DNA from: Pristionchus mayeri
Taxonomy: Eukaryota > Nematoda > Chromadorea > Rhabditida > Neodiplogasteridae
Direction of reading: 5' to 3'
NCBI GenBank assembly: GCA_036245805.1
Contig: BTRK01000003.1
Location: forward strand, 24,190,685 to 24,254,684
DNA: 64,000 nt
Positions 57,932 to 64,000 of this stretch are shown in pieces (within the stretch, counting starts at the first letter, position 1; every line of letters begins with the position of its first letter). A program made the position numbers and the translations under genes. Under the pieces are notes generated by a model that was not told where the DNA came from, made no database searches, and worked only from the letters and a program-made list of their open reading frames with translations.

Positions 57932-58054
57932 ATCCCCCCGACCCTATTATCCCAATAACCACTCGTCATTTTAACCGTCATTAATTGCCTATTCTATTTC
58001 AATTCTGTGAACGTTATTTCGAACGAAATAGCATAAATATATATATATATATAT

Positions 58055-58302
58055 AATTATGTTGATACAATGCTTTAAATATTTCATGTGATTTCAATTG
58101 ATAAAGAGTGTATCCGATATTTATCAAAGAACGAAGCACAACCAACGGTTTAGCTATTACACGTAATCAGGTGGTTAAAGGGAGTGTATCAATTGACTAG
58201 ATTGATATGATGTCACTATTAATCGAATGGCCAATAGGTAGAATACGAGATTGGTTTGGATCGGATTGAATTGCACTCTGACTAGTGGGAAGTAAAGAGA
58301 GA
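58055..58302 (+). repeat. 248-bp direct repeat, right copy (LINE target-site duplication)
   Basis: Second copy of the repeat at 53707-53954. The one difference seen is TATCAATTGACT here against TATCGATTGACT in the left copy. It follows the (TA)n tail of the LINE. Confidence 0.95.
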
Positions 58303-58895
58303 TGCTATGTACATATTCACGCGCATGCATTAGTGGCTGCTTTTGAGACAATCCTCTATTAATCGTAAGTAACTATGAACACTCTGTATCAATTAATATA
58401 AACGGGGTAACAAACATGTATATATACATGGAGTTTAAAGACAATTGACTCGATACGTTTCGACATAGCAAGAAACGGCATCTAGGGCGCTTACAAGTGT
58501 TGGATATGAATGGGGAGGACAGGATCGATGTGATTGACCCACAAGTTAGCACATTCTCCGTGGTAGGATCGACCACCGTAGGAGATCGAGGCAGAGGGGG
58601 CACAGGGAGCATTGCACAGATCGCACCTAAATACTCAGTCCTCTTCACCAACACAATCACCTATTACACTATTGTTCTCTTAAATTCACTTATCAGGTCT
58701 GTCCTAATCCATTATATCATGCCTCTCATCAGAGAATGGATTTGAGATTGAAAATGGTGAAAAAAATGGACGGTTTTGGCCACCCTGATGCATGCCTGAG
58801 TGAATCCGTCCCAAATCTTATTGCGCACGCTTCTTTTTGGAGCTCCCTACGTAGGGTTGGATACTGACATCATCTCTCACTTGGGGAGGTGATTT
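58303..58895. other. Spacer after the LINE, one possible exon
   Basis: At 58500-58690 the plus strand has an open stretch DMNGEDRIDVIDPQVSTFSV then VVGSTTVGDRGRGGTGSIAQ with coding-like composition, preceded by an acceptor-like TTACAAG. No partner exon or domain was found. Confidence 0.35.
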
Positions 58896-60975
58896 CTAGG
58901 ATACGGTGAAAGATAGAGCGAAATTGACATCTGGGTGACTCCAACTCATTTATGAGCTCTATAAATCTACATATCCCATTTTGTCTGAATTTCGATTTTA
59001 ACAGTGATGCATGTTAGTTTTATTTTTCTCCAAAAAAATGTAGGTGCAGAAGCAGATCAAATTTTCACACTAAATGGAGCTCAGCGAGAAGTGCTCGAAA
59101 AGTGCTGTGTGAAATTGAATCTTCTGTTGAAAAGAAAGTCAAACGATCCACACTAAGTAAAACGGGCGAAACACAGCGTGTCAGATCAGACGAATTCCTT
59201 TGTTCTCGCGGCGGACCATTCCATTCCATTCAACGTCGCTGAGCGGTGAAGTGATGGAGGAAGTGGTTGAAACATACACCATAATTTAATTAAGAAATTA
59301 AATTTTAATAATGCGGTTAAGCGAGTGTTTCGAACAATAAGGCATGCACCAAATGTTAAATTTTGGAATTTTTATCTCGCTTCCTGGCTCCGTGATACCA
59401 CAATTAGTATTATTTATATATTTTCTGCTTCAAATAAGAACTAGTCTGAGCACCATATCGGCAGACCACACTTGTGGGGTATTTTCTGAATCCTCATGAC
59501 CAGCTCTACAATTACAACCGACAGATTTTTGAAATTGTTTTTAGTATTCGAATAATGACTATAAACGTACAACAAAAAGTACATTTTTCATGCTTACTCG
59601 AATATTAAAAGCAATATCAAAAATCTGTCGGTTGCAATTGTAGAACAAGTGGGGTCTGCCGATATTGTGCTCAGACTAGTTCTCATTTGAAAATCATCAT
59701 GCATTGCGTTTCGAAATATATGTTTCAAAATGAGTTTCACAAGACAAATTAATTTTTTGCTATATTTTTCCCTGGAACTCTCAATTTGGAATATGCTTCA
59801 CCGAATATATTTACTCAATTAATTCAGTTCGATATAGGGCAATCGAGAGTGTGAAAATCTTTCTCCGCCGCCAGATTGTCTGGTCTGACACGCTCTGCGA
59901 AACTCTCACCCAAGTGTTCGCATTTTTTCGCAAACCACTCATTGGAACGCTCTCACTGAGCTGAATCTAGTGTGAATATTTGAGTTGCTTCTGCACCTAC
60001 ATTTTTTGAAGAAAAAAAACTACAATGCACCACTTTTAAAATCGGAATTTACATAAAATGGAATGTATAGATCGAGAGCTCAAAAATGCTACACGCGACG
60101 CGACTGACGCATGAAATCTTCGGTTTTCGGTCAATCGAAGAGGAGATTCTCGTCCAGTGCTCTTCCATGTGGCTTTGAAGTAATGCAGACATAGTTTTAT
60201 TGAATTCCTTGATCTCTTCCTTTTATTTAGGGCGCGATATTGTGCATAGTTTCCGGTCGTATGCCACTTCTATGCTCTCTCTAAGGGGATCGGTCTCTCG
60301 TCTCGCGTATCGACTTTTCGTCTTTCACATCTTTATATGTATGCGCTCATTTCTCAACCACGCTTTCATTTTAGGGCTGATTTTTTGTTTAGGGTACATT
60401 AACAGATTGTTTCGCGAATTCGCGAGACACCTCTGGCTGGTCGACATCTTCGTCGTTCAGGATGACGGACACTTTCGCTGATCAACTACGCGAGGCCGAG
60501 CAGGCTCTCTATGCTCCCTTCTTCGGCACTCTTGGAGTCACCGCCGCCATGGCATTCACTGCGGCAGGCTCAGCTTACGGAACGGCCAAGTCTGGAACAG
60601 GAATCGCTTCCATGGCCGTCGCCCGCCCAGACCTTGTAATGAAAGCCATCATTCCTGTCGTCATGGCCGGTATTGTCGCCATTTATGGACTCGTTGTGGC
60701 AGTCATCATCTCTGGCAAGATCCAGCCTGGAGGTACCGCAGCCTACACCATCAACAACGGTTTCTCTCTATTCGCCGGAGGACTTGTGTGCGGACTCCAA
60801 TCATTGGAACGCTCTCACTGCTGCATCTAGTGAAAATTTGAGTTGCTTCTGCACCTACATTTTCTGAAAAAAAAAAACTACAATGCACCACTTTTAAAAT
60901 CGGCATTTACATAAAATGGAATGTATAGATAGAGCTCAAAAATGAGTTGGGGTCAAGGAGATGTGAAATATCTCA
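58896..60975. repeat. Foldback element family F with a captured gene segment
   Basis: Left arm 58896-59090 (containing AATGTAGGTGCAGAAGCA) is mirrored twice on the right, at 59929-60083 and again at 60793-60975; the second copy pairs over the full length including CATTTATGAGCTC and AACTCATTTATGAG, the first stops after GAGCTCAAAAATG. Inner palindromes pair 59150-59230 with 59870-59930 and 59440-59500 with 59630-59690 (TCTGCCGATAT). The 709 bases between the two right-arm copies are the 5' region and coding start of a V-ATPase subunit c gene. Confidence 0.8.
60462..60830 (+). pseudogene. V-ATPase proteolipid subunit c, truncated
   Basis: Subunit c forms the proton-carrying ring of the V-ATPase. 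The frame from the ATG at 60462 has [20 protein letters not shown], then [20 protein letters not shown] and [20 protein letters not shown], the first two membrane helices and the well-known AYGTAKSG motif, then [13 protein letters not shown] at the start of helix 3. At residue 112 it runs into the arm of foldback F and ends after ten foreign residues. Normal length is about 155-165. Missing are the rest of helix 3 and helix 4 with the essential proton-binding glutamate, so the product cannot work as a ring subunit. The upstream 370 bases (acceptor-like TTTATTTAG and TCGTTCAG before the ATG) look like the native leader. No intron lies within the 330 coding bases. Confidence 0.88.
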
Positions 60976-60982
60976 ATTTTAC

Positions 60983-61699
60983 CCGTTTAAGACAGTTTTC
61001 TTAAAATAACTTGAAAACGAAGAATTGTAGCGATTGAAATCACTTAGAGGACGTTGTAGAACTTTTAGTTATTTTTTGAAATATTTTGTTTCTTGGTCGT
61101 ATCTCGGTTCAACGTTTTCCAATCGAGCACTCAAAAACAGCAATCGATAGCTCTAAAAAAGCTCTACAACTTCCTGTAAGTGGTTCCAATCGCTACAATT
61201 CTTCGTTTTCAAGTTATTTTAAGAAAACTGTCTTAAACGGGTAAAATTGAGATATTTCAGCAACACATATCGCATGAGAAGCGTTTCCACATTAGTTTTG
61301 CATTGTAACAATGTTTCCGGACATTTATGATCATGTTTCATGTCCTTGCCGCTCAAATTCATGTAATATTCTTCTCCATGCCTCTCATTTATTCCAAAAT
61401 GTATGATATTCCCAGTTCAATCGTCGTACGGGGGTTTATCGGGTTTCTCCCCACTGATGTAGCTTGAAATATGATCATAAATGTCCGGAAACATTGTTAA
61501 GATGCAAAACTAGTGTGGAAACGCTTCTCATGCGATATGTGCTGCTGAAATATCGAAATTTTATCCGTTTAAGACAGTTTACTTATAACGTGAAAACGAA
61601 GAATTGTAGCGATTGGAATCACTAAGAGAAAGTTGTAGCCTTTTTGAGAGCTATCGATTGCTGTTTTTGAGTGCTCGATTGGACCACGTTGAACCGAAA
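60983..61699. repeat. Nested palindromes (three-armed foldback)
   Basis: 60983-61100 (TTTAAGACAGTTTTCTTAAA) is mirrored at 61135-61247 and occurs again, in the first orientation, at 61562-61690. Between them, 61258-61395 (CATATCGCATGAGAAGCG) is mirrored at 61440-61552. The simplest reading is a palindrome inserted within one arm of another. No gene was seen. Confidence 0.8.
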
Positions 61700-63001
61700 T
61701 ACAGTACCGGACAAAACTTTCTTCAACGATGAGATATTGATTCATCCTTGGGACTGACCGGTAGGTAAACCATACGAGAATATATCACTATGGCGTACGT
61801 GGAATTGCATTCGAAGCGCTAAAATCAGCGTGCAATCTTCGATTGTAAGGTCGGAAAAAGTTATTGTAGGGTCTACCGATTTTTTCTGGCTTACCTCACT
61901 TCATGTGGAGGAAGTACAACCACTGTTGTGTAGAATCCACCATCAATCTTGTTGAACGTATTTTGCAATCTCTGGGAAAAGTACTTTGAAAACACTCCAC
62001 TCGGACACTCCATTCGAAAAATCGAAAAATTTTGGACCTAAATTTTGACCTATAGTCGGATTTCAAAATGCGTGTAGCTAAATATCTCAGTGCTGGCCAA
62101 GTTGTGGAGAAACTATTATTATGTGTGCAAAGTTGTGAAGTCAGAACTTTCCATTGACGTATTTTACATTTCGTTAAATGAAGAGAATTAGAGGCCTGGA
62201 GAGAGTGAAATGTTATGTGATTCAAAAATGAATCTTCTCAGATTTGCACAAAATTTTGCCAAAAATATTGATTTGCCGAGCTATTCACAATTATGCTTTA
62301 ACCAGAGTGATTGGACTGCAAATTCTACCGAGAGAAGATATTCTCGCCCAAATCTCCCCGCATTTGATCATTCCGAGTCCTCTGACACTCTTCATTTAAC
62401 GAAATGTAAAATCCGTCAATGGAAAGTTCTGACTTCGCAACTTTGCACACATAATCAATAATAGTTTCTCCACAACTTGGCAAGCACCCAGATTTTTAGC
62501 TACACGCATTATGAAATCCAACTATAGGTCAAAATTTAGGTCCAAAATTTTTCGATTTTTTCGAATGGAGTGTCCTATCTGCCTCATATTTGGCATAATG
62601 TTTGTTCATCACTACTGAATATTTCCAAATTTGAGGCCCGTGGCTCAACCAAAATTTCTTTACCAAAATTTCGGGGTGTTTTCAAAATACTTTTCCCAGG
62701 GATTCCAAAATACGTTCAACAAGATTGATGGTGGATTCTACACAACAGTGGTTGTACTTCCTCCACATGAAGTGAGGTAAGCCAGAAAAAATCGGTAGAC
62801 CCTACAATAACTTTTTCCGACCTTACAATCGAAGATTGCACACTGATTTTAGTGCTTCGAATGTATTTCCACGTACGCCATAGTGATATATTCTCGTATG
62901 GTTTACCTACCGGGCAGTCCCAAGAATGAATCAATATCTAATCGTTGAAGAAAGTTACGACGGTTTGAAATTTGCTGCCAAACTTTTGTCCGGTACTGTA
63001 G
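61700..63001. repeat. Foldback element family H
   Basis: Ends ACAGTACCGGACAAAACTTT at 61702 and the complement (TTTTGTCCGGTACTGT) at 62984-62999. The arms to about 62220 and from about 62390 are inverted copies (GTGGAGGAAGTACAACCACT mirrored near 62745), with an extra about 180 bases in the right arm. The CGGACAAAA end resembles Tc1-type termini. Frames in the arms are antisense images of each other. Confidence 0.88.
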
Positions 63002-63061
63002 GACCAAAAAACGAAATCTTTCAAAAAAATAACCATTTTCAGAAACGTCTGTAATGGCCCA

Positions 63062-63178
63062 TTCATAGTCGAAAAAGCTGAGGGGTCACTCTCTTCATTT
63101 CCCGAACTCTCTCACCGGTCGACCGGTCGAGTTCGGGAAATGAAGAGAGTGACCCCTCAGCTTTTTCGACTATGAACC
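63062..63178. repeat. Perfect short palindrome
   Basis: About 50-base arms (TCATAGTCGAAAAAGCTGAG to GTTCGGGAAATGAAGAGAG) are exact inverted copies around CACCGGTCGACCGGTCG. A minimal MITE or cruciform-forming sequence. Confidence 0.92.
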
Positions 63179-63196
63179 CAGCATAATCCTCCATAG

Positions 63197-63318
63197 TAGG
63201 GTTGGCAATACGAGGCGAGGTCACGAGCTCGTTATCCTCCCCCTACTCTTATTTCGCAATCCGAGGAGGGGGAGGCGTTACGAGCTCGTAACCTCCCCTC
63301 GTATTGCCAACTCTACTC
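63197..63318. repeat. Short palindromic MITE
   Basis: Ends GTAGGGTTGGCAATACGAGG and the complement at 63300-63318, inner GAGCTCGT/ACGAGCTC. Lies 19 bases after the preceding palindrome; no coding capacity. Confidence 0.85.
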
Positions 63319-64000
63319 CATAGTAAATCAATAGTGAGATGACAGAAATATGAAAAATGGTCAACATAGACTACCCCTAATTTTGAATGGAGATTCCATA
63401 TCATTAATAAAAACGATTGTGTTTTTGGCATACGAAGCCAAAAAATCGATATTCTCATCACAAAATCCAGTTGTTCGCACTTTTCGCTATGAAGACGTGA
63501 TTAGGCCGCTTTCTCACGCTGAGGAAGTTGCAGATCTCTCGATTTCGAGCAAAATTATTTAAAAAAAGTTCGCTGTACGATGAAAAATTGAATGAGAAAC
63601 GTCAATTTCTAGTGGTAGATCACAAAAATCGATAATGTGCAAATTTGACCAAACCAAGTGGATAGGCCTTATTCAAACCTCCAATGATGTCCATAAACCA
63701 AGTTTAGTAAGCATCAATGGCATAAAATATTTCTAGTGTCCAGTGTTCCTACGTTTTTACAGGAGACCCGTGATATAGTCAAAATAATTAAGGGAAAAAA
63801 ATAAATATTGCAGAAGCGAACCTTTGATTCCCTTGAACCTCCTCCTCCCTTCGTTGTTCCCTCTTCTCTCGAATGGAATACTGCTCGATTCCTCTCCACT
63901 TCTTATGCCACTTCTCCACTCTCTTCTTCATCTCCCTTCTTCCGTCTGCTTCACTCACTCTCTCCATCACATTCAACACCAATCCCACCATGGATACCAC
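63319..64000 (-). other. Window end, possible exon on the minus strand
   Basis: 63319-63790 shows nothing recognisable. At 63810-64000 the minus strand is open with coding-like, highly charged helical content (GRREMKKRVEKWHKKWRGIE, EKREQRREEEV) entering from beyond the window; it could be an internal exon with a coiled coil. The family was not recognised. Confidence 0.35.

Larger units (their letters stand above)
53955..58054 (+). mobile_element. Non-LTR retrotransposon of the CR1/Jockey group, intact
   Basis: 4.1 kb element with a 5' leader starting GGTGTCTCTTGCCTCAGA (an 18-base motif repeated twice), ORF1, ORF2 with endonuclease and reverse transcriptase, a short 3' UTR and a terminal (TA)n tail at 58036-58054. 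It is flanked by a 248-bp direct repeat. Both long frames are open, and the flanking repeats are nearly identical, so the insertion is young. Confidence 0.93.

Noticed and set aside
53707..58302. Reading the 248-bp flanking repeats as LTRs of a retrovirus-like element
   Set aside because: The enclosed ORF2 has an AP endonuclease and LINE-type RT, with no protease, integrase or RNase H, and the repeats do not start TG and end CA.

Overview
The window is animal DNA and most likely nematode. The genes are interrupted by many short GT-AG introns (about 35-60 nt, often with poly-C runs). The recognisable gene set (smcr-8, a PAC-1-type RhoGAP, a nematode globin, a worm CK1/TTBK kinase, a matrixin, DRG1) fits a worm. 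A class II tRNA with a UAU anticodon (9423-9505) matches a tRNA type described only from nematodes. The genus cannot be named from the sequence; a rhabditid or diplogastrid-like worm is a guess. One 500-N assembly gap lies at 41909-42408.

Layout. 1-8.5 kb is a transposon field: palindromic foldback elements, one mariner with an open transposase, tandem repeats. 8.5-11 kb holds a minus-strand RluA-family pseudouridine synthase gene with the odd tRNA in an intron. 11.3-25.7 kb is the GTPase gene drg-1 (minus). Its first two exons are separated from the other nine by an 11.8-kb intron that contains a plus-strand single-pass membrane protein gene and a stack of nested transposons. 27.4-31.1 kb is a globin-like gene (minus); its fifth intron holds a foldback that carries a complete small spliced gene with a dsRNA-binding-type fold. 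31.7-39.5 kb is a PAC-1/ARHGAP21-like RhoGAP gene (minus), again with foldbacks in a 4.4-kb intron. 39.5-44.3 kb is low-complexity polypurine DNA, the gap and another foldback. 45.8-53.6 kb is a compact run of five plus-strand genes (small CxxC membrane protein, smcr-8, TTBK-like kinase, matrixin, unknown); the last four are close enough to be a candidate operon. 53.7-58.3 kb is a young CR1/Jockey-type LINE bounded by an exact 248-bp duplication. 58.9-63.3 kb is a further chain of foldbacks, one of which holds a truncated V-ATPase subunit c gene.

Main theme. Palindromic (foldback) elements dominate the non-coding part, insert into one another and into long introns, and in three places enclose coding sequence: a 4-exon dsRBD-like gene, the 5' part of a V-ATPase c gene, and an acidic reading frame. 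This looks like repeated capture of host exons by foldback elements. It is the most unusual feature of the window. Exon structures were assembled by eye from splice sites and reading frames; where frames do not close this is stated.
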